A stretch of 64,000 bases of DNA from Sparassis latifolia (Eukaryota; Basidiomycota; Agaricomycetes; Polyporales; Sparassidaceae): the NCBI GenBank assembly GCA_018466975.1, contig CM031558.1:2170001-2234000 (forward strand). Reading direction: 5' to 3'. The position numbers were made by a program, and so were the translations under genes. The number at the start of each line of letters is the position of its first letter. Position 1 is the first letter of the stretch. The notes beneath the pieces were generated by a model. That model was not told the DNA's origin, searched no databases, and worked only from the letters and a program-made list of their open reading frames with translations. Below, one piece after another: positions 1 to 11,005 of this stretch.

Positions 1-1610
1 CCATCCTATCAGCAAGGGCCTCCGGTCTCTGTTCCACCGTCGCACGAAAGTGTCCATCAGCCTCCTGGGTACTCTCACCCACCTGGCTACGGGAGTTATC
101 CTCCGCATATGTCCCAACGGCATTATCAAGTGCCGCCGCCGCCACAGCCTGCCCCTGTTCATCAGAGTCCTCCTACAAATTCGTATCCGCCTCCTCTTCC
201 ACCTGACAACTGGCAGCAGCACCAGCCGCCACCTCAGCAGGCGCATCAGTATACTGGTTTTCCCAGGACTACCGCATTAGTGCCAGCCAATGTTGAGACG
301 CGAAGCAGTGTCTCCACTCCCGTTGACAATGAGAAGGTGTCTGCACGTCAAGGAACAATCTCGGAGGTATGTTCTTTGTGTCAGTCATTCTTCGTGCAAT
401 CATCACCAACTATGACATCTAGATTCTCAGACATTGCAATGTCCTTTACACCTTTGCTAGTCGTTATGGTGAGAACCTACTGGTCGCTGTTTGGCGCGGT
501 GCTGACACGATGTCTCCCAGCCCAGCTTCAGTCCAACATTCCCAACGCCCAACCATCCCCGCCCGAATTGCAAGAGATGACACATCATGCCAGCACTGTC
601 GTTCGTCTTCTCGAGGATCTTCGTCGCTTGAGCGAGCTTGGGGAAGGCATGCCTAAAGAGAATGCTCCACCCTTCAGTGTGCCAGAAGAACAATCTCGTC
701 CTCCCAAAAGACCTTGGGAGGATATGTCTCGGGAAGATAGTCCTGTTCCGGTTAATTACGCTGAAGTAAGTCGACCGTTACTTACTGACGCGATTCGCGA
801 ATACTAAATATTGCTCATGCCAGCAATTCACTCAACCTGGTGACAACATGCCCTCCACTGCTGAGCAAGACATGGAAATCATTCGCAGCAAGCGTGCGAC
901 GAGTACTGGCGGCAATGTGCCTGGGCAGCCCAAAAGCAAGTACAGGAAACGAAGTGTACGTACTCTTCATGCCTGGTCGTACGCCCATGGCTGACGTCGT
1001 GGACAGCGTGCGACTCCTCCAGGAAAGTGCCACTCGTGTAACATCCGTGAAACACCGGAATGGAGACGTGGCCCTGATGGGGCTAGGACATTGTGTAATG
1101 CATGCGGACTGCGTACGTTGTTTGATAACTTTTTTGGATTGCTTTCTGACGCTGTCATCTCTAGATTACGCGAAGCTCATGAGAAAACGGGACAAGGGGG
1201 CAGATGGCAGGTTGGCGCCTATCGATATGCAGACCCTGCGCGCGTCCACTGCTTCGGCTAGAGGGGCTGAAGGGGATCATCCGAGCCCAGGGCTCATACC
1301 TACTACTTATGAGCAGCAGAAACAGCACCCTCCGCACCATCCTGGCCATACTTCCCAGCATTCACACCCCGTTACGCCTTACCAGCTGATGCCGGTAGGT
1401 TCAGGTCCACCGTCCGCAGGCTCTGGGTCTCATCAGATGATGCCTCCACCGCCCCCTCCGGCCACCCACCATGAGACCGGTGGTGTTCCACCTCCGCCAT
1501 GGATGACATCCTCCTCTTCTAACGCTGGGCGGTCGGGTTACAGCTCTGACCATCAGTCGTACATGAGGACGTCGCATACCCCCTCTCACGCACGCGGTTC
1601 ACCTCAGTGA
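1..1610 (+). CDS. GATA-type zinc-finger transcription factor (NsdD/Gat1-like), 5' end outside window
   Basis: Partial gene; the start lies upstream. Exons <1-366, 423-468, 521-765, 824-955, 1007-1112, 1165-1610 join in phase. The product begins with a Pro/Gln/His-rich region. A conserved-looking helix follows ([16 protein letters not shown], then an acidic LLEDLRRL stretch). Near the C-terminus is one GATA finger of the C-X2-C-X18-C-X2-C class: [15 protein letters not shown], then [18 protein letters not shown] across the last intron. The tail is His/Pro/Ser-rich and low in complexity. GATA fingers of this class bind DNA in the nucleus; in fungi they control nitrogen, iron, light and developmental programmes. 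A single finger followed by LMRKRD suggests the NsdD/Schizophyllum Gat1 group, linked to fruiting-body development. That subgroup is inference; the finger itself is clear. Confidence 0.9.
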
Positions 1611-2031
1611 CAGCGGAGCGTACAAAGTCAACTTCCGTCTTATGTCGCCTTCTCGAATGCCTTTCGCATGTGTATTCCGCGTTTGTTCCGCGCTTTCTCT
1701 TCGGATGTGCCCGTGTCATCCTGCCTCTTGATCTTTATCTCACAATGTTCCCTATGGTATTGACCGTTCTATTGAGTCCGCGATTAACTATGCGCTTCTG
1801 AGTACATACTTTCCACGCTGTCACTAATACATCCCCTTTCATTTTTCTACACCACATTTACACAAGTACAAGTTTGCGAACATCCGCACGATCTTATCTC
1901 GCCGGTCTCTGGATGAAGTCGTGACAGATGACAGGATCGACGATGATCGATCTAAAGCAACGAGGAAGATCAGGCATGATCCATGCGTCGGGAGACTTGC
2001 CTCGCTGCGGACGCATGCATCTGCGAATCGC
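1611..2031. other. Convergent 3' intergenic region
   Basis: Lies between the GATA-factor gene (+) and the dioxygenase gene (-), which point toward each other. It should hold both 3' UTRs and polyadenylation signals. I see no coding frame, RNA gene or repeat in it. Confidence 0.6.
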
Positions 2032-3697
2032 TCAGTCACTGTATCCTCGAGGCTTAGTCGGGTTCGCGTTCTCCACGCGGGAGATGCCCTGCTCAGCCCA
2101 GATCTCCACCTGCCTGTCTTTCGCTACTTTGCCATCCCCCTCGTACGCGTCCACGGAGATGGGATGCTCGCCGTGCGGGGTCGCACGCAGCGCATGCCTC
2201 CGCTGCGGCCAGAAGTCGAACGTTGCCGAGTGCGTAACAACCTGTCCATCGTCGCGGGGAAGGGATCAGCACTGCGAGAGTTACGTGTATCAGGAGGGCA
2301 CGGCGACTCACTCTGTTGTCCCAGATGGCAATCGAATTCGGCCTCCAATGGAAGCGCACCTGGAAATCGGGGTTCTCGCTGCGCAGGTGGGTGCGTCAGA
2401 GTATAAAAGACAGGCAGGGCTCGATGGCGCTCACCTTATCTGATGGAAGAGAAGGTTAAGGATAGCGTCGCTCTCCGCCTTGGGAAGGCCCACGATGCGA
2501 CGTGTGAAACCTGGAGGAATCGCCGATGACGATGAGATCACGATAGTGTCATGAGATGAGATTGCGTACCGGGGTTCACGTAGATGGACTTCCAGCCTGT
2601 GGTAGGATGCACACGGACGACCGGGTGGATCGATTCCACAGGCTCGCGGCGAACCGGAAGCCCAGCAGCCCGGTTCCCCTCCGCCTGTGCAACCCCGCTG
2701 TGGACCGCCCACAGCGACTCAAGGTACTTCTGGAAAGCAGGGCTGAAGTACGAGTAAAGGGCGTAGCTGATAGGGGGTCGGTATGTGTTAGTTATGCACT
2801 CAATATGTGCACTTACCCAGAGCTCCAAAGCGTGTCACCGCCGTACTCTGGACCGCTGATCACCTTGAGCGAAGTGGTGCTGGGAGGTTGAGCTTCGTAA
2901 GAGACATCCGAGTGCCAGAGTTCCAGCTTGGAGAAGGTGCTCGAGTCTGGGCGGCGGGTGGCGTCATTGTAGACGACTAGGGAGAACAGTTAGAATCGTA
3001 CTGGATTCTCGGAAATTTCGAAATATGACTCACCATGAACCTCCTCCAGACCAGGCTCCCTAGGAATAGGCGTGGTAGCATGCTTGTGAAGAGGGCCGAA
3101 ATGACGAGCGAGCTCTAGCTGCTCGTGAATGCTAAACTCTTGGTCCCGCAGGACTGCCACGAGCAGTCAGCACAGGCACCATCGTTATAGAGGATTCACG
3201 TACAGACGACACCGCGTTCGGCGACGAGCAAGGCACTACGATGAAAGCATGAGTTATCAGTAACATTGGGAGGTCTTAACTAGAAGTAGGACCCACAGTT
3301 CATCCTTCTGCGTGCTTGTCAGTTGTCTGAGATCGATGCCCTCGATCTCGGTCCCAATGGCTGGCGTCAAGTTCTGCACCTTGGTTGCAGCTGAAAAAAG
3401 GTTCTTCTTCGATTTGTCTGCGAGCAAGCCACGCTCGGTCACGGCTATCTCTCCGAGAGGCGCCCATTTAATTTCGGGGAAACGGGGCTAACCAAGAATG
3501 TCAGTGAACCATCCAGAAAGCGCTCAGTAAGCGAGCGCGTCACGAACCTTGTATTGAGCGAACTCGTACTTGTCGTCGCCATCATCGCCCACGGAAGGAG
3601 AGTAGAAAGGATTGACGACCTTCACCGCGTCCTTCAGTGCGGACACTCTGGCAGAACCGTCGAGCTTCGAATTTTCGTCTGTAGCAATGGGAGCCAT
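2032..3697 (-). CDS. TauD/TfdA-family Fe(II)/2-oxoglutarate dioxygenase
   Basis: Nine exons in transcript order: 3697-3548, 3487-3297, 3235-3204, 3153-3034, 2976-2817, 2766-2570, 2510-2435, 2378-2312, 2241-2032. They sum to 1203 nt (400 residues), all junctions in phase. The iron triad is visible: H186 and D188 in LELWHSDVSYE, distal H335 in VVTHSATFDFW, and R350 as the likely 2-oxoglutarate-binding Arg. The length fits the family. Fungal members such as yeast Jlp1 oxidise sulfonates (taurine, isethionate) to release sulfite for sulfur nutrition; others attack aryloxy-alkanoates or other substrates, so the substrate here is unknown. The start is the ATG that opens MAPIATDENSKLDG, before a FAQYKPRFPEIKWAPLGEIA segment typical of fungal homologues. 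A cytosolic location is inferred because no signal peptide is seen. Confidence 0.92.
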
Positions 3698-4731
3698 TGT
3701 CAGATAGCGCCTTGGGTTCTTAGAGCACGCCTACTCACCTCTTTATAGATGAAGATACTTTGCGTTCGAATACTGGCGCAAGCAGAAGGGGGTATGGCGA
3801 CACATGCTATCAGCGGTCACGTGTGCGCGTTGAAGAGTCTCGAATACAAACAAGTCGCACTAATTCGCGTTGTCCCGGTGCACGGTGAATGTTGTTCAGG
3901 CCTCGAATATCTGATTACGCAAGGGCTCCAGGGGGTGAGTAGATATGGACACGTCGCCAGAATTGCGGAAGGAGCACGATGATCTGCTGGAAGCAAGACC
4001 ACCTTGAGAATATGGGTGAGTGCCTGAATACATAGTATTAGATACCGAGTGATTGTACTCACGGGTGTTGTTGGAGCGTTACCGCATGACAGATGCATGT
4101 CGCACAGCCCGAGGCCCGAATTCAGCAGAATCTTGGAAATGCCGCTGCACCAATGCATGCCGCCACATGGAGATTCAAATGGTCGAAAATATGTGGTCAG
4201 TGTCACAGAGGTGTGGCGTTGTTCGCCAACACCTCTTGGAGTTGAGAGTTCAAGAGAAGTTGGAGGCGACAAGTAATACCTATACGGTCCGCACGGCCCG
4301 TCGCCAGCGTAGTGACGAAACCCAACGACTCACGAAGCCCCCAACAAACTAAGTAGGTCTCAAATTTGGACGCGTCGATATACATGTGTGCCCAGAATGG
4401 ATGGACGGTATACGCGAAGTCGCGAGCAACGGTGACGAGCTAGCATGCATGAAGCGGGGGAACAAATTCCAACATATTGCGTATTGCAGTCTAGATCCCC
4501 CTCTTGCAGGTAGCGAAGGGGGACTGGTTCCAACGTTTCAGCATCATTAATGGAATCCTTCATGAGAACGTGTCCATGGTGTTGATACACATGCTCTGAG
4601 CTGGATTGTGGGATGTTAAAATACAGAGTACTGTAGTAGTGTTGGATAGAAGGGACGTCACGGTGCTCTATATGGCAAAGATATAACGATTATCGACACA
4701 GCAAATTATGCGTAGGAATGAATATACCAGA
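3698..4731. other. Intergenic region between dioxygenase 5' end and Lon 3' end
   Basis: About 1 kb. It contains the promoter and 5' UTR of the dioxygenase gene (right-to-left) and the 3' UTR of the Lon gene. A 151-codon open frame on the minus strand (3817-4272) has no recognisable motif or splice-supported extension, so I do not call it a gene. Confidence 0.5.
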
Positions 4732-7700
4732 TCATGACAGCGATAGCGTATCCTTCCACCGCTCCGCGATGGGCTCTCCGCGGAACACCTCCTGCAGCAC
4801 CTCGCGCACGTCCTCAACGTACACGAACCGAATGCCCGTCTTCACGCTCTCGGGAACGTTCTCCTCGATGTCTGGCCGGTTTGCCTCGGGCGCGATAATG
4901 GTCTTGATGCCCGCGCGATGCGCCGCAAGGATTTTCTCCTTCAGCCCGCCCACTGGCAGCACCTGTCCGACAAGGGAGATCTCCCCCGTCATAGCTAATA
5001 ATTCGTGTCAGCAATCCTTGCACTACGATTATAGTGCGAGCTACTCGCCAATATCAGGATTGATCTTTGTCTTTGTGAACAGAGACACAAACGCCGACAG
5101 GATGGCAGTGCCTGCGCTGGGACCTTCCTTGCCGATGCTACCTTCAGGCATATGGACATGGATATCTCGCTCGACTAGGAACTGCTCATCGGGAGACGCC
5201 GTAATACCCAGCTCATATGCGTGGCTTTTTACCCAGCTCATCGCGATCTGGGCGCTTTCTCTAATCACTTCGCCAAGCTTTCCGGTCAGCTGCAACTGTC
5301 CCTTTCCTGGCATAGTCTATTCGAGGCAAACATCAGTCCCTCCGCGACGGCGCAGTGAGCCTTTTTACTTACCATAGCCTCGATAGGCATCACTGCGCCG
5401 GAACCATTGCCCAAGTAGCCAAGGCCGGTGCTCACGCCGGGTGGTGGAGGCTTGACGTACATCCTGTCCTTGTGGTATATCGGGGGTCCCACATAATCCT
5501 TGAGGTTCTCTGGAGTGATGCGAACGTGCACGGAGTCGGGGACCTTCAGCGGCTTGCGCACCACTGTGGTGACCTTGCGTTCCGCACTTTGATCCTCGTC
5601 TGTCAGGAGCACGGTTGTTTCCGATGCGGCCGGCTCATTTTGAGGTGCATCCTGCTTCTCAACAGTCTTTGCCTCGATATCGTGGTCCATGGCGCTAGTG
5701 GCGACCGACTCTGGGAACACTTCTTCACCCAAGTCTTGGACGAGTTTTAACGCAGCCTTGCGGTAGATCTGACGAATTCCACGTTAGGAACACTACAATT
5801 ACATGGGTGACGGTAGGATTGCAACCGTACCTTCTCAATGAACTTCTTCAGGCTCCGCACACCACTCTCACGGCAGTAGTACTTGATGAGCATGTCGACG
5901 GTCGCAGGATCGATCATGACGTCCGCGTCCTTGAGACCGGAAGCTTCCTTCGCCTGGGGACCCAGGTACTTATCCGCGATGACGGACTTTTCCTCTGAAA
6001 CGTATCCGCTAAGCTCCAGGACCTCCATACGGTCCAGCAAGGGGGCAGGAATCGTGTCGAGGACATTGGCTGGATTTTCGAACAAGTCAGAAAGCCAGAT
6101 CTATCGCCCGACATGGACAAATACGCACCGGTGCAGACGAATAGAACACGTGACAAGTCAACCGGGACATCCATACTGCGATAAGCGTCAGAAGGTTGCA
6201 GAGGCAGTGTCAATTCATGCGACGTACTAGTGATCCAAGAACGCGGAATTCTGCTCGGGATCAAGCATTTCCAGTAATGCGCTTGCGGGATCTCCATTGA
6301 TACCACGTCCAATCTTGTCGATCTCGTCGATGAGCACTAATGGGTTCTCCGTGCCGACTCTCTTGAGTGCCTGTATAATCTTACCTGGCAACGCACTGTT
6401 GTATATCATGGTCAACATCAAGCCGCACGGATGAGTGGAGAAACGACTCACCCAACATAAGTACGCCTGTGACCTTTGATCTCCGCAACGTCGGTCAAGC
6501 CACCCACAGAGAAGCGGAAGAATTGGCGGTTGAGTGCGCGAGCAATAGATTTACCGACAGAGGTTTTACCGACACCGGGCGGGCCCGCAAGACAGATGAT
6601 CTTGCCCTCGACCGTTCCCCTGAGCTTGCCGACCGCGAGGAACTCCAGGATGCGGTCCTTGACGTCCTTCATGCCATAATGATCTTCGTCCAGGACTTTC
6701 TGTGCGTGCGTGATAGAGTAGTTCTCTTCAGAATGCTGACCCCAAGGAATCTAAGGATAACACTGATGTGAGAATCAAACAAACAACTTATTTTGAAGAG
6801 ACACGCCTGCGTAAGCCACTCCAGGTAATTCCGAGTGACATTTGCCTCAGACGCAGAGGGCTCCAACCCCATCAACTTGCTGAGCTCCTCATCGAACACC
6901 TTGCGGACGAGCTCGGGCATCTTCAGGGTCGCAGCACGCTCCTTGAACTTCTCGATCAGCTTGTCCTTACCGTCAGACTCCATACCCAGCTCCTTCTTGA
7001 TGCCTTTGAGCTGCTCCATGAGGTAGTACTCGCGCTGGCGCTTAGCGATCTTGCTGTCCACGTCACGCGCGAGCTTGCTTTGTAGCTGAGCGTTGATCAG
7101 TTCCTTCTTCAGGACGAGCAGCGCCTTCTGCAGCCGGTCTGCGACGACGAGGCTCTCAAGAACATCCTGCAACTCATTCACATCGCCCGTCGAGACGGCC
7201 GCGGCGAAATCCGCAAGCTTGTCCGGCTCATCGAATACATTCGAGGCGACTTGGTTGATCGAGAAGTTAGTAATCTGATCGCGGAAGAGCGGATTGAGCT
7301 GTGCAATGTCCTTGAACACAGACACGATCTCGGACATGAACGCGCGGATGTACTGGTCGTCCTTGTTGTAGGGCTGTGTTACGAGGTTCTCAACATTGAC
7401 AACGGAGATGTTGTAATTCTGCAGGAACGAGGTCTGTATCGGTGCTGAGGAAAGATCAGCCGGTCGTCTGCCACGCGTAGATTGGCCACGTACCCGGAGC
7501 GATTGGTTCGGGAGGAGGCGTCGGTAACGACTCCTCTGTGGGCTCGACCTTCGCGCCTCCAGCTTTCACAAGTTCCGTTATCCGAATCCTCCGATGGGGG
7601 TACAGCACCGCGGTAAGGCCTTCCTCCTTATCGTCCTCCCTGGTTCCGCTCGCGGTAAACACACTCGTGATCTGCGCGAACACGCCGACCGGGTGAACCG

Positions 7701-8364
7701 ACGAAATGTCCGTAATGACGTCGCTATCCGTGTGCTCGTCCTTGAGGAGGAACGCGCCGAGGTACGGCTGCCCACGGCGCATCATCTCCTTGATGGCGGC
7801 GACGACCGCGGGGTTGCGCACGACGACAGCCTTGTAGAAACCAGGAAAGAGTGGACGGCGGGCTATGGGGAGCGCAAGGACCTGAGGGTATACTTCAGGC
7901 ACAGACTGCTTCGAGATGGACGTCTGCGGCTGTGACGGCGACTCTGGCGGAGTCGAGGGCGGCGGGTCCGAGTCATCTGGGTTATCTCCCGAAGATGATG
8001 ATGATCCCGAGGAAGATGAGGAAGCAGGCGGCGCAGAGTCCGCCGGGGCCTGCTCGTCCTGTGAACCATCGAGCTGGACAGTCTGCGACTGCTCCGAGTG
8101 CGTAGGGCCAGGGCTATGATCTCGCGCCCCGTTCAGCTTGCCGTTGATCCATCTAGGATACCGGAGAGGTTGCGTAGAGGCACAATCGGTCACGGTAGAT
8201 GAATAAAACGAACGTCGTGGGGGCACGCGAGGTCGTGCACTCTTGCCAGAGGCCAGCTGTAGGACGAGTCTCGAGGGACCAGGCTCGGGATAGGACAGTA
8301 GTCGTCGACTACATGATAATGAAGACGGTAACGTTGTCGCTCTGAGGCTTCCGAGGAAATTCAT
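4732..8364 (-). CDS. PIM1: Mitochondrial ATP-dependent Lon protease (PIM1 type)
   Basis: Nine exons: 8364-7494, 7444-6807, 6750-6452, 6395-6228, 6175-6129, 6069-5831, 5768-5373, 5316-5049, 4994-4732; 3189 nt, 1062 residues. The Arg/Ser-rich N-terminus suits a mitochondrial presequence. A Ser/Asp/Pro-rich linker follows, then the Lon substrate-binding domain (from about residue 165), the AAA+ module with Walker A GPPGVGKT (559-566) and Walker [11 protein letters not shown], and the protease domain. Catalytic S953 (KEGPSAG) and K996 (GGLKEK) are 43 residues apart, as in bacterial Lon. Lon degrades misfolded matrix proteins and helps maintain mtDNA. An acidic insert lies between the AAA+ and protease domains, as in other fungal PIM1 proteins. 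Introns 2 and 8 need GC donors (CAG|GCGTGT, TTG|GCGAGT); no GT site keeps the frame. Confidence 0.97.
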
Positions 8365-9252
8365 ACAATACGATTACAGAAACCGTTAGAGAACCTATCA
8401 GAACTCATATGTAAGGCATAAGATCGATCAGAATATGACGAACTTGCCTGGCGTCACGACAATCCTGACCTATCCCAAGATTGTGGCAGTCCCTAGGCCC
8501 GTCGACCTGCAGGTGCTGTGGAGGTAGCGGTGGTCGCAGTCTGAGTCCAGTCAAAAGACAGCAACAGACGTATTCCTCTTAGCGCGCGATTCCGCTCTTG
8601 GTAAGCAAAAAATATTGGCCGCGCACACGTCAGCGCCTCGGAAGATTGAAGGCTATCTCATCAATGGCACAGAAGCCTATCATCAAAAAATACTGCAGTA
8701 AGATCAACTTGGAATGAGCCAATCACTATCCTCCGGGGATTGACTCCCTCAGTTTTTCACTCCATATTATTACAGATCGAACAGAACTCTTTTCTGGTGG
8801 AGTTAACTTTACTAGTAGTGCAGAAGCACTCGCCAAGAGTTACAGCAGCAATATGAATGGAGAGCGGGCAGTCCGCCTTGAAGAAGTATGAAAGGCTATC
8901 AGGAGAGACAGTGCCACATGCTCGCGACATTGTGGGATACGATGAGCTGCCGGTCCGAACCAGAGAGGAGTTCGTGAAATGGCAGACTTCCCGATTTTTT
9001 GTTGGTATATTAACGTCAGTTACACCTGCAAGTGTTGCGCTAAGTAGCATAGTACCTAGTGCACATATCGGCACCCAGATATTATGAGACCCCGACACAC
9101 TTACGAGTCGCATCCCTGGACATGGCAGCAGCCAAAAAATGAGCAGGAAAATGTCCAGATCATTGGGGTGTGGTAGACGCGCTTGCGAAACCGTGCGTGC
9201 GTTGCCCAGGAAGGAGGGAAGAGGCCAAATTCCTCACTCCGGCGGTGCACAA
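8365..9252. other. Intergenic region: Lon promoter and PrpF-gene 3' flank
   Basis: Nearly 0.9 kb between two minus-strand genes. The right side of the Lon start should hold its promoter. A 76-codon ATG frame at 8857-9087 (+) starts with a charged helix (SALKKYERLSGE) but runs into a poor C-terminus and matches nothing I recognise. It could be a relic exon or chance. Confidence 0.4.
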
Positions 9253-10500
9253 TCACCACCACACGACGCCTTTCATCAGCCTCCGGCCAGTCCTCACCAC
9301 CTTCGCACTCAGCACTTGCCCGTCTGCGCCAAACGATGCGCCCACATCCACGATGCCCCCCGGATGCCTGATCCTGACCAGCTCTCCTACAGGATCATCC
9401 ACACCGCGCGCCTTCCGGGCCTGGGTGACAATCTGCCACGGCAACGTGTTCCGGACGCCCGCCGCGACGCCGAGGCAGAGCCCGACTGTCATGGGGATAG
9501 CCTTGTGGAGGACGCCCATGGAGAACGCGCGCACGACGATGTCGGCGGCATCGACGTCGTCGTACGCGGGCGGCGACAGCAAGCAGATCTTCGGCTGCGC
9601 CTGCGCGGTGGGGTCGAGTCCCATGCGCACTGCCCCACGCATCCGGATCTCCTCTATCGTGTGCTTCAAGTCAGCGTTGAAATCTGCGTCTGCGAGATTC
9701 GGAAGCAGGAGAGAGGGGAAGAGCTTGGCTATGCTGTCCTCTGGGACAAACACAGTGGGGTTCGTCGCGTCCACTAGGGAGATGTCGATGGGCACGAAGT
9801 CCTTGTTTTCTCCCCGAACACTGAACGTGTCGATGGGCGCACCCGAAGGCAGGAGATGCCCTGTCCGCGCACCGCCCGGAGACATGAAGTCCAAGGTAAT
9901 CTGGGATGCCTTCCCGGGCACGCCCGCCATGTAAACCTGTTCGAGATCCAGGACGGGGACGCAATTCCTATCCTCTGCAACAGCCACGGGGAACGTAGTG
10001 TCAATGCGCTTCCGCGTGTTTGTGTTGAACGAGCGGACCGTCACGGTCGGCCCTGCATGTGCACCAGCAGGGTGGTAGAGACCCTCGTCGATGGCGAAGA
10101 CGCCGATCATGCTGGAGAGATTCCCGCAGTTCCCGGAGTAGTCTAGCGCGCTGTCGCGTATGCCGACCTGGACGAAGGTGTACTCTACGTCAAATCCCTG
10201 AGCCCTCTGCTCATCCGAGGGAGCCCCGACAACGCAGATCTTGGACAGGCTGGAGACGCCACCACCCATGCCATTCAGCTGGCGACCGTACTCTGCGTCA
10301 GGAGAGCCCATGATGCCCAAGAAAATGCGGTCCCATTGAGTCCGATCCTCTGGCAGATCAGCACGGTTGAGATATATGCCCTTGGAGGTCCCGCCGCGCA
10401 GGAAAGTTGCTGGGAGAGGATTTCGTGTGACAAAGGTTGAGGCGTAGGCCTTTGGGTTGAAGACGGCAACCTGAGCGACACTGCGTCGAAGAGGAAACAT
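9253..10500 (-). CDS. PrpF/DUF453-family isomerase (2-methylaconitate isomerase-like)
   Basis: Single exon of 415 codons, unusual among its multi-intron neighbours. The N-terminal motif PATFLRGGTSKGIYL (K40) and the Cys motif YSGNCGNLSS (C125) are hallmarks of PrpF proteins, which have the diaminopimelate-epimerase fold with two symmetric halves. Lys and Cys at these places serve in cis-trans or delta isomerisation of aconitate-type tricarboxylates; bacterial PrpF acts with AcnD in the methylcitrate cycle. Several fungal members may instead act on trans-aconitate or 4-oxalomesaconate, so the substrate is not fixed. The first 25 residues (MFPLRRSVAQVAVFNPKAY) are basic and could target mitochondria; this is inference. 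Lack of introns may suggest an unusual history, but base composition looks like that of the neighbours. Confidence 0.9.
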   Translation of the reverse strand: MFPLRRSVAQVAVFNPKAYASTFVTRNPLPATFLRGGTSKGIYLNRADLPEDRTQWDRIFLGIMGSPDAEYGRQLNGMGGGVSSLSKICVVGAPSDEQRAQGFDVEYTFVQVGIRDSALDYSGNCGNLSSMIGVFAIDEGLYHPAGAHAGPTVTVRSFNTNTRKRIDTTFPVAVAEDRNCVPVLDLEQVYMAGVPGKASQITLDFMSPGGARTGHLLPSGAPIDTFSVRGENKDFVPIDISLVDATNPTVFVPEDSIAKLFPSLLLPNLADADFNADLKHTIEEIRMRGAVRMGLDPTAQAQPKICLLSPPAYDDVDAADIVVRAFSMGVLHKAIPMTVGLCLGVAAGVRNTLPWQIVTQARKARGVDDPVGELVRIRHPGGIVDVGASFGADGQVLSAKVVRTGRRLMKGVVWW

Positions 10501-11005
10501 GTACGTAGGAAACAGACGCTCGTCACTTTGTTTCTACCTACCTGGATCTGTGGCTCTCAACTGTACTGCTTCGCCCGCAGGACCTCATAAATTATTTAAA
10601 GTAGACGTCGACCGTCAAGTGTTGATCTATGTCTGACCTAATTGAATCTTTGCTGATTTCAGTCGGTATATGGGCAGCTATCGCTGTGGTACTGGGAATT
10701 ACCCAGCTGCATGTCTACATCGGTGTGCGCATCCCAAGCACACGCATTACGGCACGCTGGACCTCAAACGCTGGAGCCTTTTTATTCACCCCAGCACGCT
10801 ATCTGCTGCTATGATATGCTCCTCCCACTGCGGAAGACCGGGAAACCCACGATAAGATGTCAGACCACCAGCTTCTTCCTGTTATCTCTCCTCCAAAAAT
10901 ACGGAGTGCCTTCAGCTCCCCAGCCCTTCCTCTGTTCGCTTCGTAACGCAGTTCCCCAGCTCACTGCGACTATCGCCCTTCGTCCTGCCAGAGACGTGCC
11001 CAGAG
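10501..11005. promoter_or_regulatory. Divergent promoter region (PrpF-like gene / amidase gene)
   Basis: Between the starts of the PrpF-family gene (-) and the amidase gene (+), so it carries the 5' flanks of both. An AT-rich, TATA-like stretch (ATAAATTATTTAAAG) lies near 10588-10602, about 90 bp from the PrpF-like start. No other gene is seen here. Confidence 0.5.

Noticed and set aside
3817..4272. 151-codon minus-strand frame between the dioxygenase and Lon genes
   Set aside because: No motif, no plausible splice partners, composition unlike the flanking genes.
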